Below, in pieces: positions 1 to 9,242 of a stretch of 26,198 nucleotides of DNA. Location of the stretch: contig JAKSYS010000775.1 in assembly GCA_022925895.1 (NCBI GenBank), positions 1-26,198 on the forward strand, written 5' to 3'. Positions within the stretch are counted from its first letter, which is position 1, and every line of letters begins with the position of its first letter. The DNA comes from Fragilaria crotonensis. Its lineage: Eukaryota > Bacillariophyta > Fragilariophyceae > Fragilariales > Fragilariaceae. The notes below the pieces were generated by a model, which saw nothing but the letters and a program-made list of their open reading frames with translations, was not told where the DNA came from and made no database searches. The translations under genes and the position numbers were made by a program.

Positions 1-740
1 ACTTCCAACATCCTCCGAGTACTAACTTAGCAGAATCACCACCTGAATGTCAAAATTCATTTTCATTTAGTGTAGCAATGAGCAAAATAGTTGTCCAACC
101 GATTCACTGTACATGTATTTACCATAACAATGTACTCGGAGTACTACTAGTACTCCGGTACTTGGGTGCACCAGGTTTTTATGTCGACGGAAACACTCAT
201 TTCAGATTGTTCTCAGTCATACTACTTTGTTGAGTACTGGAGTACTACCTACGTCCTAATGGGAACAGTATGAACGTACAAGTAGGTAACTACGATACGT
301 TGCATACAGTAGTAGTACAGTACCCCGTTCTAATACGTGGGTACTGCAAGACCGTCTTCGGACCAGTTCAATGCACGTATGATACAATAGCTATTAGCTA
401 CAGTAGTCTACCGGTACAGGTAGTGTGAGAAACGCGCATCTGTGGGCTTTTTGGGCGACGTTGAAGCAACGAGTAATTCTAAACACAGGATTTTCCGGAC
501 AAAACAACTTCAACTGAAATGTCCACTGGCGTGCCCGGGCCTGGGCGTAGTCTTCGAGATGTTTAGCTGGGGTCACTTGAATTCAACAGTCATTTACCGA
601 AGCTCTCTATCCTCAACCCAGTAAAAGCATATATATATATGTATAGATTCAGAGACTCGGGCAAGCATTGAATCAGTACTGGGAGTACGCCAGTACTCTG
701 AGTGCACGGTATGCGCATCCTTGGATTCAATGATAAGCGT
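1..740. other. Gene-free intergenic DNA rich in GTACTC/GAGTAC
   Basis: No ORF here looks like a protein. The stretch is dense in short self-complementary words built on GTAC, including an exact GTACTCGGAGTAC at 132-144 and paired GAGTAC words around 235-247 and 679-700. A short TA run (atatatatat) lies near 630. The same words recur in the other gene-free parts of the window and are scarce in the coding regions, so this looks like ordinary intergenic sequence for this genome. Confidence 0.6.
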
Positions 741-770
741 CTGAGCATCCCCACCCGATGCGTTACTTTT
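741..770 (+). repeat. Left TSD (CTG) and 27-bp TIR of the decayed Harbinger element
   Basis: CTG at 741-743 is followed by the TIR at 744-770, which starts AGCATCCCCACCCGATG. It matches the right end over all 27 bases by eye. Confidence 0.88.
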
Positions 771-845
771 CCCAAATGGTCAAATAGCTCGACAATTATG
801 TCCGAAAATCCCACACCGGTAGGGCCTTTCTGTTATTTGACACCC

Positions 846-893
846 CTATTTCATACTTTGCGGAACAGATCTGTTCCGCAAAGTATGAAATAG
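846..893. repeat. 48-bp perfect palindrome, no spacer
   Basis: Two 24-bp arms meet at an AGATCT centre (between 869 and 870) with no loop and no mismatch. The arm starts CTATTTCATACTTTGCGG. Pairing stops cleanly on both sides (C at 845, T at 894). It lies inside the decayed Harbinger element, about 75 bp in from its left TIR. A short direct echo of the arm (TATCATACTTTCTATGG) follows at about 900-916. Confidence 0.92.
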
Positions 894-1076
894 TATGAAT
901 ATCATACTTTCTATGGTGACAAATATGTCACAATTCGAACGATTCGACTCAAGATGAATTGATCTGATTGGCTGCGCACTCGTCATTCACCCCATGATTC
1001 GCACTCCGCTCTTGGAGTACTCCAGCACTTTTTACTACGTAGTAATTTCGTGTTAACTCTTTTTTGTTTATGCGAG

Positions 1077-1620
1077 ATGGATATTTGGAACGACGGCGAT
1101 GACGAGGACGCCTTTGCTGACCTACTATTAGGCATTATCTCAGATGCACGAGAGGTCAGACAACGCAATGCTGAGGACCAAGGGGTGCCTGTGAAATTGG
1201 ACCACCCAGCAGTGGTGGTTCTCGCAAAGGAAAAGCACCTAATGTGGACCGCCGACGAGTTTTTTATTCACACCTGCTTTTCAAGGATTACTGGGAGAAT
1301 CGCCAGTTTACTCGTCTGATTACTTCAGGAGATTCTTAAGCTTCCCATTGGACTCTTTGATGAAATTGTGGAGAAGGTTGTTATCCATGACGACTATTTT
1401 CGTCAAAAATTGATGCTGCTGGAAGGATTGGATTGACCCCCTTCAAAAATTTGTTCAGCTGTTCGCCAACTCACATCGGGTGTTTCCTCCCAAGAACACG
1501 ATGACAAGTATCGAATGGCAGCATCAACAGGGCTTGAAGCGATGAAAGATTTTGCAATGCAGTTGTTTCTGTGTACTCTGTCAGTGCACTCCGACATCCA
1601 AATATAGAAGATATCAATAG
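1077..1620 (+). pseudogene. Harbinger-like (Plant_tran/DDE_Tnp_4 group) transposase relic, N-terminal half
   Basis: The relic opens with an acidic leader, MDIWNDGDDEDAFADLLLG, from the ATG at 1077. It continues in a shifted frame around 1330-1434 with LPIGLFDEIVEKV, then HDDYFRQK, then PLQKFVQLF, and in a further frame near 1497-1555 with DDKYRMAASTGLEAMKDFAM. This order (hydrophobic helix, H-D-x-Y-F-x-Q-K, P-L-Q-K, D-x-Y-R-M-x-x-S-T-x-x-E-x-M-K-x-F) is the recognisable N-terminal pattern of plant/protist Harbinger transposases. Several frame changes and stops break it. No DDE catalytic motifs follow, so the catalytic domain is missing. The family call rests on remembered consensus, not a search. 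Confidence 0.68.
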
Positions 1621-1884
1621 CCAATGAACTTGTTGACGTCCGCCTGCAAAACCTTGTTGAAGCGGTTCTGCAGAGATGCACCACTTCGTGTGTTGACCCA
1701 CCTCGTCTCACAAAATCGACACGAATCTTCTCCCAGAAAGTTGCGGCATCCTGGTCTGTGCCGGTGGCTGCGTTGGTCGAGATATGCGTACGCCGTAGCC
1801 AGTATGACATCTTCTTCAGTCTTGAAGTTTGGAACGCCCTTTGGAACGTCGTGCTGTCACCACCAACTGTTCCTCTCCATTCAT
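1615..1884 (-). pseudogene. Myb/SANT-like Harbinger second ORF, relic
   Basis: On the minus strand an ATG at 1884 opens MNGEEQLVVTARRSKG. After a frame change comes NFKTEEDVILATAYAY, then in another frame GTDQDAATFWEKIRVDF, and then RSGASLQNRFNKVLQADVNK with FIGY. The series 'TEED..L..AY...GTDQ....FW.KI', then a basic 'SLQNRFNKV', is typical of the Myb/trihelix-like DNA-binding protein that Harbinger transposons encode next to their transposase. At least two frame changes break it. It is convergent with the transposase relic, as expected for a shrunken two-gene element. Confidence 0.62.
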
Positions 1885-2176
1885 GATGATGATTGTATCT
1901 AGTATGAGGGTGTTCAATGTGGGCCGACAAGGAGGGACAACAAGAACCACAACAGTATGGGAAAACAACAGAGATATGGAAAAAAAGTGCAATTGGGGTG
2001 TGGTGGGTGGTGGCCACGCCAAGGCTTGGACACGGAAGTATTTGCGTGCGCGTCATCACAACATCCGGGTGAATGTCATACATCTGATCGAATGATCCCC
2101 TCAACCGGTGCGAAAAGGATACCACCAAAATGTCCTAAATTGGTTTCTAAAGCAAAAAAAGGTATCCATGGACATA

Positions 2177-2206
2177 AAAAGTAACGCATCGGGTGGGGAT
2201 GCTCTG
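2177..2206 (-). repeat. Right 27-bp TIR and TSD (CTG) of the decayed Harbinger element
   Basis: Positions 2177-2203 are the exact reverse complement of 744-770, followed by CTG at 2204-2206. Beyond the TIR the flanks do not match, which supports these as the true ends. Confidence 0.88.
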
Positions 2207-2556
2207 TTTTGATAATGTAGAAGTACTCTGAGCGTATGTAATAATGTGGTACTGTAGTACTTAAGTACAGTGTACGTATAGAACGATTGGTGATGTGAGA
2301 GATTACGTGCGCGTATCATACACTTATTACTTATACGGTAGAAACGTAGAAACTACCGGTAGGTCCATGTGCTGCACATAGACAAGGGAAGTGCGACCAA
2401 CTGTCATCCGCACCCTGGGTATTGTATGTAGGCTATGTAGTACATAGACATCAAACCGGAGACCGCAAGAAGTCGTTCGAGGTAGGAAGTACTCGCGAGT
2501 TGCCTATAATTGCGTTCTTAAATTAAAGACTACTCTAGGCAAGGCGACTGCGGGGC
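2207..2556. other. Intergenic, 3' of the transporter gene
   Basis: No credible ORF. It contains GTACTC words near 2222 and 2490 and one copy of the 10-bp palindrome CTACCGGTAG at 2353-2362. Confidence 0.55.
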
Positions 2557-3524
2557 CTAGGGATACTCTTCATTGGGGGTTGGCAATATATTGTCGTCGG
2601 GGTTTTGTTCATCGCGTGCAGGCTTGCCTCGGCGCTTCACAAGGAATGGCCAGTGACCGTTGATCCAACCTGGCGAATGGGCACCACCGACCAACGGGAA
2701 TTTGTTGGAAGTCCAATGTCCGAGAGGGATACGATCAGTCCCTTCACCGAAGACGTCATTGTATAGTTCGACGAAGGCCAACCAAAAGGCGTTTGCAGAC
2801 GTGAGTATTCCGACGTACCCTCCGACTTGATCTACTGTCTTGTTATCGACGCCAGCGCAAAGCAGTACGAGGGTCGTTGTGAGGAGGAAGAACAAACAAC
2901 AGATAGTTTTGTTCATCTTGAAAGTCAGCACCCAAAGCATGACCGTAAACAAAGCTACCAGAAAAAACATTGCCTGTATGGCCTTGTGGTTTGCTGGAGT
3001 AGCAGCTCCGTTGGACAGCAGAGAAACAATCTGCACCGTACCAATGGACATCCAGAAGCCACCGTACAGGCAAAACGCTGTGTACCCGAAGATGTTGTTC
3101 CTTCGTATCTCGCAAAGCCCCGCAATCAACTGTGTAGACGGTGTCGATTCGGCAAACAGAACGACGTTCAGAGTTTGGTACCATCAAGTTGATCGAAAAC
3201 GCAGTGCACAAGTTGACGTACCTGCACCAATCCACCGAAGAAAAGAGCGAAGCCCATCCCTACCGTGTCCACGCCTTCCAAATCTGCATCCTCCTCCCCG
3301 CTGATCCGAGTGTGCTTGATCATCAAGAGAGCAGTTGTCAAGCCGAATGCGATCAATCCAAGAGGAGCTGGGTTGGGTACAGGGGGATGCAAGTGTTCCG
3401 CCAAGTCCTTCACATTGTCTGCGAGGCGACTTATGGGCCTGTGTTCCTCAGGACCTGCCAGGCAGCGCTTCGTCGTACCGTTCGTGGGTTGTTCAAAATG
3501 CGTTTCAGGAATATCACCTGTCAT
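2557..3524 (-). CDS. AceTr (GPR1/FUN34/YaaH, SatP-like) monocarboxylate transporter, two exons
   Basis: This is a six-helix plasma- or organelle-membrane transporter of the AceTr family, whose known members move acetate, succinate or ammonium-linked acetate. Substrate cannot be read from sequence. Exon 1 is 3524-3222 and exon 2 is 3129-2557, joined by a 92-nt GT-AG intron in phase 0, giving 291 residues. The signature NPAPLGL sits at residues 51-57 at the head of TM1. The intron splits TM2, so splicing joins [10 protein letters not shown] to LIAGLCE. The diagnostic [13 protein letters not shown] follows in TM3, then three more hydrophobic helices ending [16 protein letters not shown]. The length is normal for eukaryotic members. 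I chose the ATG at 3524 ([13 protein letters not shown]) because the in-frame extension upstream to 3746 runs into a tandem DNA repeat. The C-tail is polar, with no clear sorting signal. Confidence 0.9.
3130..3221 (-). other. Intron of the AceTr transporter gene (92 nt)
   Basis: The minus strand shows a GTACGT donor after the CAG codon ending at 3222 and a CTACACAG acceptor before 3129. Joining them restores the conserved TM2 in frame, which confirms the boundaries. Confidence 0.85.
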
Positions 3525-3652
3525 GATCAACTGCTTTTGAAGTGAGTTTGTTGTATGATGAATTTTATGTTTTACTTTTGCCCTGCTCCATCTCTCGACA
3601 TGGGAGAACTTTCGAAATGCGAACCCCTCCAATAGTTCGCATTCGGTGCCTG

Positions 3653-3812
3653 TTAACGAGCATTCCTGTGCTCCATCTCTCCCATTGTTTCGATGGTTAT
3701 GTTTTGAGTTCTTCTTGAAGTTCGCATTGCCACCTTTAACGAGCATTCCTGTGCCATACGTCTCCCCCCATAGTTTCGATGTTCATGTTTTGAGTTCTTC
3801 AAGTTCGCATTG
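3653..3812. repeat. ~83-bp tandem repeat upstream of the transporter gene
   Basis: TTAACGAGCATTCCTGTG starts at 3653 and again at 3736. Each copy continues through a similar block containing TTTCGATGnTnATGTTTTGAG and ends TTCGCATTGCC. A third, partial and more diverged copy seems present around 3580-3652 (GCTCCATCTCTC and TTCGCATTCGG). It lies 130-290 bp upstream of the transporter start, where promoter elements would be, but function is not shown. Confidence 0.75.
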
Positions 3813-4087
3813 CCTGTCGATTGAGCAGTACATACGTGGAACAATACGACATGGACATACGATGCAATATGATTGGTATACTCTAGGCACTCGAGTCTCG
3901 AGAACACCGATTGTATCATATACATATGAATATATTAGAAAGGTGTTTCTGCGTGGCATTCCCGAAATTAGATATGACTAGTGGGTAGTACCTCCCAATT
4001 GGTCGGACTTTTGGAATACGTGTACGGTATGGGTTGTGCACGGTTGTGTGTACTGTTTGTACAGTTCAGTACTATACGCAAGTAGTG

Positions 4088-4122
4088 CAGTACCCCAGAG
4101 TGGTCATACTCCGTAACAGACG
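4088..4122 (+). repeat. Dispersed repeat, 35-bp partial copy
   Basis: This starts CAGTACCCCAGAGTGGTCAT and is identical to the first 35 bases of 4238-4318. It then diverges into another CRCGCA-rich tail. Confidence 0.85.
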
Positions 4123-4237
4123 CACGCACTGACGCAACTACGTATATGCAAATCTTACTGACATCGCTTACGGAGTACTCCAGTATGCATGTATGACATA
4201 TATCATACTCCGAGTATGAGACAGTATTCATTTGATC

Positions 4238-4318
4238 CAGTACCCCAGAGTGGTCATACTCCGTAACAGACGGACGCACGCACGCACACACGCACACAAT
4301 TAATTTATAATATAGTAG
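4238..4318 (+). repeat. Dispersed repeat, 81-bp copy (inverted partner at 24229-24309)
   Basis: This copy starts CAGTACCCCAGAGTGGTCAT, passes through an alternating CGCA/CACA stretch, and ends AATTTATAATATAGTAG. The reverse complement of 24229-24309 aligns over the full 81 bases with four mismatches by eye, all within the CGCA/CACA stretch. Confidence 0.88.
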
Positions 4319-4364
4319 GATATACTACTCTACGGTAGAGTCTTATCTGCAAGACACACAGTAT

Positions 4365-4389
4365 GTACCTGGTACCTGGTACCTGGTAC
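4365..4389. repeat. GTACCTG tandem repeat (three units plus GTAC)
   Basis: There are three exact 7-bp GTACCTG units and a final GTAC. Each junction makes a palindromic GGTACC. Confidence 0.85.
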
Positions 4390-4660
4390 AAGTACATCTA
4401 TCTCTACCTCGAGTACAAGTACTCAAGTGTTTCTCATTCGAACACACCAGTACTACCGAAAGAGAGTACAATACCAGGTACAAGTACTAGTACCGCTGCA
4501 GTAGTTTAGCGTTTAGCGCTCAACTTCAAAATAAAAAATCGAAACCACCAAGTCCTTGTCTATCATGATGATAATCACCCGACAAGGATCCAACTCCCTT
4601 AACCCATGATCGGCTATGTATAATTGATGCCTTCTGTCGTTCGCTGTTCACACTACTGAT

Positions 4661-5513
4661 TCGTACGATGGACTCGTCTCATCTCATTCACATTCCACCG
4701 TCATTCCAAAGGTTGTTTCTTTGCATCACCGAATGACCGTGATATTCATGGAGATATGATTCCAGCCTTTCAGATCTTCTCCTACATCGTTTGTAAGGTC
4801 CGCAACGACGTTCGTTGATTCATCATTGTTGGGGCTGCTTTCTTGGATTCCTTCTCGTTTTCCAGTTGGCATATTTGCATGAGCCTTTCCCGTTCTCAGT
4901 AGTGAATGTCGTACCGTCGTACCTCTCCCTTCCAAGCGAAATTCGCCGCAGCAAAAGCGGGACAACAGATCTACCCAGAATTTCTGGTGTTGAACAGCAT
5001 TACATATTTGAGCCGAGTGGATACGCTTGTGTTTCAGCGTTTTCGATCATTGCTGATTGTTTCTGCGTCGTCTATGTTGTCAAGGAACAGCCGTCTCTGG
5101 AACGCTGGTCCCAAATTCAATCATGTACGTGGATACCACTGTAAGGACGCAGCAGCTCGTGCCTATGCATAAGATACATATCAAACTAAATGCCACCCCA
5201 GAGGCGACAAGACCAACACATTAAGGTTGTGAAAGTGCATGGCTCGTAAGACGTCGTCACATGTGCAGAAACCTCGATTGGGATGCGATCAATAAACACA
5301 AAACAGCGAGTTCCATCCTAACAGAAGATGCCGCTCTAAACGGCGCTAGCGATAGCGATGGAAGCGTCAGTTGCATGAACCTTCCACTGCCGTTGTGCTG
5401 ACCCTCCGAGTTGGTCCTTTCTTCCCTGCGCTGGAGGCACGACAATGTTGGTTCGGGAAGCCGTGGTATTTCTTATCTGCTCACATCGAGACCGCGCATA
5501 CTATTAGAACAAT
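4661..5513. other. Region with short ORFs but no confident gene
   Basis: Several open frames of 80-110 codons overlap on both strands. On + there is 4906-5172 (88 aa, MSYRRTSPFQAKFAAAKAG...), weakly protein-like but matching no family I know. On - there is 4965-4726 (79 aa, ending WNHISMNITVIR). Between about 5250 and 5400 (+) a frame reads NLDWDAINKHKTASSILTED and ALNGASDSDGSVSC, again protein-like but closed by stops. GTAC words are rarer here than in the flanks, which fits a worn gene or an unrecognised spliced one. I cannot choose a frame. Confidence 0.3.
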
Positions 5514-5954
5514 ATGCCACGAAGGCTTGAAGTGACCTTTCGGCTCCATTCGAAGGTACACAGACAGTGGTGTCGATTGCGAAATGACATGGGAATGACG
5601 CTCGCAAAGGCATCGATTGGTTCAATCGGTGTCATTCAATCCCCCCTTCATTCAGGTCTCGCAAAGGAGTTTTGTAGCTGGCTTGCCGAATTACAATAAC
5701 AACAGATTGAAACCATGCAACGGCGCCTTGGTTCCTCAGACATCAAGTTTCTTCACCATGTGGAGGCTTTGTGGGGTGATTTGATCAAAGATTACGATTC
5801 GGTACCTAACAGTGACAATTGGAACGGAATTACATCTCTTGAACTTGAGCTTGTAGACCACTTGGACACGTCAGGTATGTGTATTGATGAAAGAGTTAGA
5901 ATTGGTGACAGAATTGTCAAGCTTGACAAGCACACGGAGGTGGGGCTTATTTGA
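5514..5954 (+). pseudogene. Interrupted ORF of unknown function
   Basis: A frame opens at 5514 (MPRRLEVTFRLHSKVHRQW), meets one TAA after WLAELQ near 5697, and continues in the same frame from QQIETMQRR to 5954. The second part (FLHHVEALWGDLIKDYDS, then ISLE-like LELELVDHLDTSGM and IDERVRIGDRIVKLDKH) has the composition of a real protein. I do not recognise the family. It could be a dead gene, a gene fragment, or two exons whose junction I have not found. Confidence 0.3.
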
Positions 5955-6147
5955 GGATGGGAAGTGGCGGATGGGTTCTTGTCCAAGGAGTCGAAAACTC
6001 GGGCAAACATATACGATTATTTCTCGTTTACGTGATTTTATAGCGGCACCACAAACTTAGTCACGACACTTGAATATCCCTACTTGTAGGTGCGAGGACG
6101 ATGTATACCTATGTGTATCTTAACATGACAATGTACTTGTACCTGCT

Positions 6148-6858
6148 CTACGTAGTGAAAAACAATTTAACGAGTCCCTTGAGGTACAGCATGATCTCTT
6201 TTGGACCGAGTTTGCTCTCGCCATAGATCCGATCGACGAAGGTTATGGGAACCTCCGCAATTGTCATATTATCTTTTCTTGCCCTGACAGCAATTTCCAT
6301 CTGAAAGGCATAGCCCGTGCAAGTAATCCTAGGCAAGATCTCCTCTAGCGCCTGCCGACGATACAATCGGAAGCTGCCAGTCAGGTCTGACACTTTAGGG
6401 TTCAGCAAAAAGTCGGCCAAAAAGTTTGCCGTTCTTGACGTTAACTTTCGAAACAAATCCCACCCATACACGCCTCCGCCCTGAATGTACCTCGTTCCTG
6501 TCACAATGTCAACCTTGTCAGCGTCCATCTTCTTGACCATCTCTGGGATAAACTTGGGATGATGAGACAGATCAGCATCCATGAGAATGATGCGATCTCC
6601 TTTTGCAACTTTGAGGCCAGCAGAGTACGCCGTACCAAGGCCAAGCTTGCCCTTGCGAGATACAATAGCAACCTTTTCTTCGCCAAAGGACTTCTGAATG
6701 GCTTGCGCCACGGCCAAGGTCCCATCTGGACTGGAGTCGTCGACTATGACCACTTCATACTTCAAAGAAGCTTGGCATAGATACTTGTCGATTAAGTAGA
6801 AGATAATGGGCAAGTTCTCGCGTTCGTTGTACGTCGGAAGGATAACAGAATACAGCAT
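6148..6858 (-). CDS. DPM1: Dolichol-phosphate mannosyltransferase, catalytic subunit (DPM1-type)
   Basis: The enzyme transfers mannose from GDP-mannose to dolichyl phosphate on the ER membrane. The product is the mannose donor for N-glycans, GPI anchors and O-/C-mannosylation. This is a single exon of 236 residues, close to the soluble animal/fungal-type DPM1 (about 240-260). GT-A/GT2 features appear in order: [13 protein letters not shown] at residues 5-17, the nucleotide-binding VDDSSPDGT at 39-47, LGLGTAY at 72-78, the metal-binding [13 protein letters not shown] at 94-106, SGTRY-equivalent VTGTRY at 119-124, GGVYGWD at 128-134, [11 protein letters not shown] at 158-168, GYAFQMEI at 182-189 and [16 protein letters not shown] at 203-218. 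There is no C-terminal membrane anchor, so it probably needs DPM2/DPM3-like partners. The ATG at 6858 fits the usual start just before the first beta strand. Confidence 0.97.
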   Translation of the reverse strand: MLYSVILPTYNERENLPIIFYLIDKYLCQASLKYEVVIVDDSSPDGTLAVAQAIQKSFGEEKVAIVSRKGKLGLGTAYSAGLKVAKGDRIILMDADLSHHPKFIPEMVKKMDADKVDIVTGTRYIQGGGVYGWDLFRKLTSRTANFLADFLLNPKVSDLTGSFRLYRRQALEEILPRITCTGYAFQMEIAVRARKDNMTIAEVPITFVDRIYGESKLGPKEIMLYLKGLVKLFFTT

Positions 6859-6893
6859 CGTCGACCGTTTGCAAGGATCGTGTGGACAGCTGT

Positions 6894-6925
6894 GAACTGC
6901 GAACTGCGACCTGCGACCTGCGACT
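6894..6925. repeat. 7-bp tandem repeat (GAMCTGC) just upstream of DPM1
   Basis: GAACTGC, GAACTGC, GACCTGC, GACCTGC and a partial GACT run head to tail, ending 36 bp upstream of the DPM1 ATG. They probably fall in its promoter or 5' leader. Confidence 0.8.
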
Positions 6926-8583
6926 GGTATCCTGCATCCCGCTAACTTCGAGTGAAATAGGCTGCGAAACTGGCGAGGAATGGCACTCTACAGTACTACT
7001 ACTACCGGTAGTAATGGTAGGGATAGAGTTTTATTTATCTATACAGACATGTACTGGAGTACTGGAGTACAAGGTATACAACGTACTGTACTTATAATTT
7101 TCATGAAGCAAGAATAAATCAACCGTGTAGGGCACATAGTACCGTAGTACTCTAGCGAATATGATACTGGTATGGAATCATTGTTCTCGGAGTACCAAGC
7201 TACACTGAACGCCACACAGAACATGCACTCACATCTCGCATAGTATTTGTACGTCCGGTATTATAGGCTAGTAGTGATGCCGGTGGTTTTTGTAGACTGT
7301 AGACTGTGAGGTCCGGTCTCAGGATTCCGGATGCATTGGCACTCGGCAATCGGCAAGCCCTCGTACTCGTACTCGGAGTACAGGTACCGTACATGTTACG
7401 TGTACGTCGTACCCTTGGCCTATGCATACATACAAAAGAAAGGTACTTGTACTGTGATAGTAGTCCTTTTTAATTCCACTCTCAGTACCACCACGTGATA
7501 AGGGGTCGTGATGTCGTGCATTCAAGTGTTGCTCGATTACAGGTCGTACGGTTTATTGCCTACTGTGCTACGGCTACGGAGTTCTAAGTACATACTCCAG
7601 TACAGTATTTTTAACGTGAAGAATAAAACGAAATCTATGGCGGACTCTGAACGCTGACTATCCGGATAGATGTTGTTATCAATTAGCTTACATTGCAGTT
7701 TACCTTTACCTTTGATGATTGCTCACCACAACCCAACAAGTAGCAACTAAACATCTCTAGATGTGGCCATTTCACTCAATTGCAGTCCTTAGGCAGGGTA
7801 GCCATGGCAATTCAAGTTTGCAGCTTGTGATGACGCCCCATCTCCTTGATGGCATTCCAACAACATCACCAACCAGCATGCCTGTAAACCAGTCCTATGC
7901 AGTCCTGACAGTATGCCCAGCAATGATAACATACCAACAAAACTTCGGAGAACAGCCGTACAACCATTCCAAATTACTGATGCCTTTGCCATCACAACAA
8001 CCAGCAATCCACGGTTGCTCTGACAGAGAAGTCCACCATTTACCTGGCATCTCCATCAATACTTGCTTCTTGTTGTTGGGTATGTTGTTGAGACTGCATA
8101 CGTGAGCTGCTGGTTTGTGGGCGGCGGATTGGTTGCACCAACTTTGATGCCGCCAGCCAACATCTTGCTCAATGCTTCCAATGCAACCAATGGACCAACC
8201 AGCCTGAAAACCACTTCATTCTTACAAACCAGTACGTCCATGACTTCTCCAATGAAGCCTCCGTAAACAGCGCAAAACATGTTGTTGACAGGCCTGCAGT
8301 TGCCTCAAGCAACCCATGCACCAACATAGATGCCGACCAACATCTTAACTCGGATTCCATCTACTAACCAAGGCAGCAATTCATCATGACCTCAGCCACC
8401 ATCAAACTAAACAGCATCCCAAAAACATCCCAACAGGGTGGTTGTTGTATTCAACAAGATCAGTTGCTTATGACAATGAGGGTGATGATGCAGATGATGA
8501 CAGTGGTGCCAATATAATCCTTTATGATCGGAGTACTGTGAACAAAATGCGCGTAGGATGTTGAGATCCAGTACAAGTGGAAT
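6926..8583. other. Intergenic, with a possible eroded insert at about 7750-8500
   Basis: 6980-7640 is typical GTAC-rich intergenic DNA, with CTACCGGTAG at 7002-7011, GTACTCGGAGTAC at 7369-7381 and doubled GGAGTACT words near 7050. From about 7750 to 8500 the texture changes: GTAC words vanish and the sequence is rich in CAACCA/TTGTTG. It has short open frames on both strands (for example + TRSVAYDNEGDDADDDSG near 8455-8510). This resembles an eroded mobile-element remnant, but I find no diagnostic motif and no TIR. Confidence 0.4.
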
Positions 8584-8626
8584 AGTGGATTTTTAATAGG
8601 AGGCTCTACGAAGGAAAAAATCCACT
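8584..8626. repeat. 11-bp inverted repeat abutting the Harbinger insertion site
   Basis: AGTGGATTTTT at 8584-8594 pairs perfectly with AAAAATCCACT at 8616-8626 across a 21-nt loop. It ends two bases before the TSD of the intact Harbinger element. Confidence 0.75.
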
Positions 8627-8627
8627 C

Positions 8628-8649
8628 TCAGGCCCACCCTTATACGAAA
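8628..8649 (+). repeat. Left TSD (TCA) and TIR of the intact Harbinger element
   Basis: TCA at 8628-8630 is followed by GGCCCACCCTTATACGAAA. Harbinger ends commonly start with G/C-rich GGnCC-type sequence, which fits. Confidence 0.9.
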
Positions 8650-9242
8650 CATAAACAAAAACAAAATTCATAATTACTCCGCGTTTCCCCCTGTTTTGTC
8701 GCATTTGCCCTCCTTATCCACAACAAAAACAATAACGAAAAACATATTTTTCCTGTCGGACCATGAAACATAACCCATTGCTGGCAGAAGTGAAAACCAC
8801 TTCTGTCGGTCCAAAAAGATTGAACAGAAAAGTTAGATTCCTATCATATGATTTTTAAGCAATCATGCAAACCTTGGATTCCATCTCACGTACGTGTATC
8901 TCCGTACCCTTGTGTGGTACTCCGATACTCATACATCATACATCATATATCATATGACATACTACTCATTATATTTCGCGATGAATGTTGATCAATGATC
9001 AACGTATAAATCAGAGCGTTTGACAGATCGAGAACGATGCTAGGTTGACTCATCATATGCAGGATGAAGGATGAGATGAGCAGGTTTCGAAGATTCAGCG
9101 AGGAAACAAGCGACGATTTTTAAGCGATGAGCAAGCAACCGCAAGGAACAAGAGATTACGTTCTCACTTTCCAGAAACTGTTTTATCGGCAGCACTTCTT
9201 TTTCTATTTCTTCCAAATCCCTCAACCTCCTTCATTTCCATC

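Larger units (their letters stand above)
744..2203. mobile_element. Decayed, internally deleted PIF/Harbinger-type transposon (~1.46 kb)
   Basis: A 27-bp perfect terminal inverted repeat bounds the element: it begins AGCATCCCCACCC at 744-770, and its exact reverse complement lies at 2177-2203. Each end is flanked directly by CTG (741-743 and 2204-2206), a 3-bp target duplication of the CWG type known for Harbinger elements. Inside are two relic coding segments in convergent orientation: the N-terminal part of a Harbinger-like transposase on + (1077 to about 1620) and a Myb/SANT-like second ORF on - (1884 to about 1615). The transposase relic stops before any DDE catalytic core, so the middle of the element appears deleted. 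Both relics carry stops and frame changes. The element is non-autonomous as it stands. Confidence 0.85.
3813..4660. other. Intergenic, repeat- and GTAC-rich
   Basis: No credible gene. It holds copies of a dispersed repeat at 4088-4122 and 4238-4318, a GTACCTG tandem run at 4365-4389, and many GTACT/AGTAC words. Confidence 0.55.

Noticed and set aside
1403..2128. 241-aa minus-strand ORF as a gene
   Set aside because: It crosses the relic Myb-like ORF in a partly wrong frame. Only the segments matching the Harbinger partner make sense.
3525..3746. 75-residue N-terminal extension of the transporter ORF
   Set aside because: It reads through the tandem DNA repeat and gives low-complexity sequence. 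AceTr proteins usually start near the chosen ATG.
7750..8500. A membrane-protein gene on the minus strand
   Set aside because: Hydrophobic frames are short, stop often and match no family. CAACCA-rich composition explains them.
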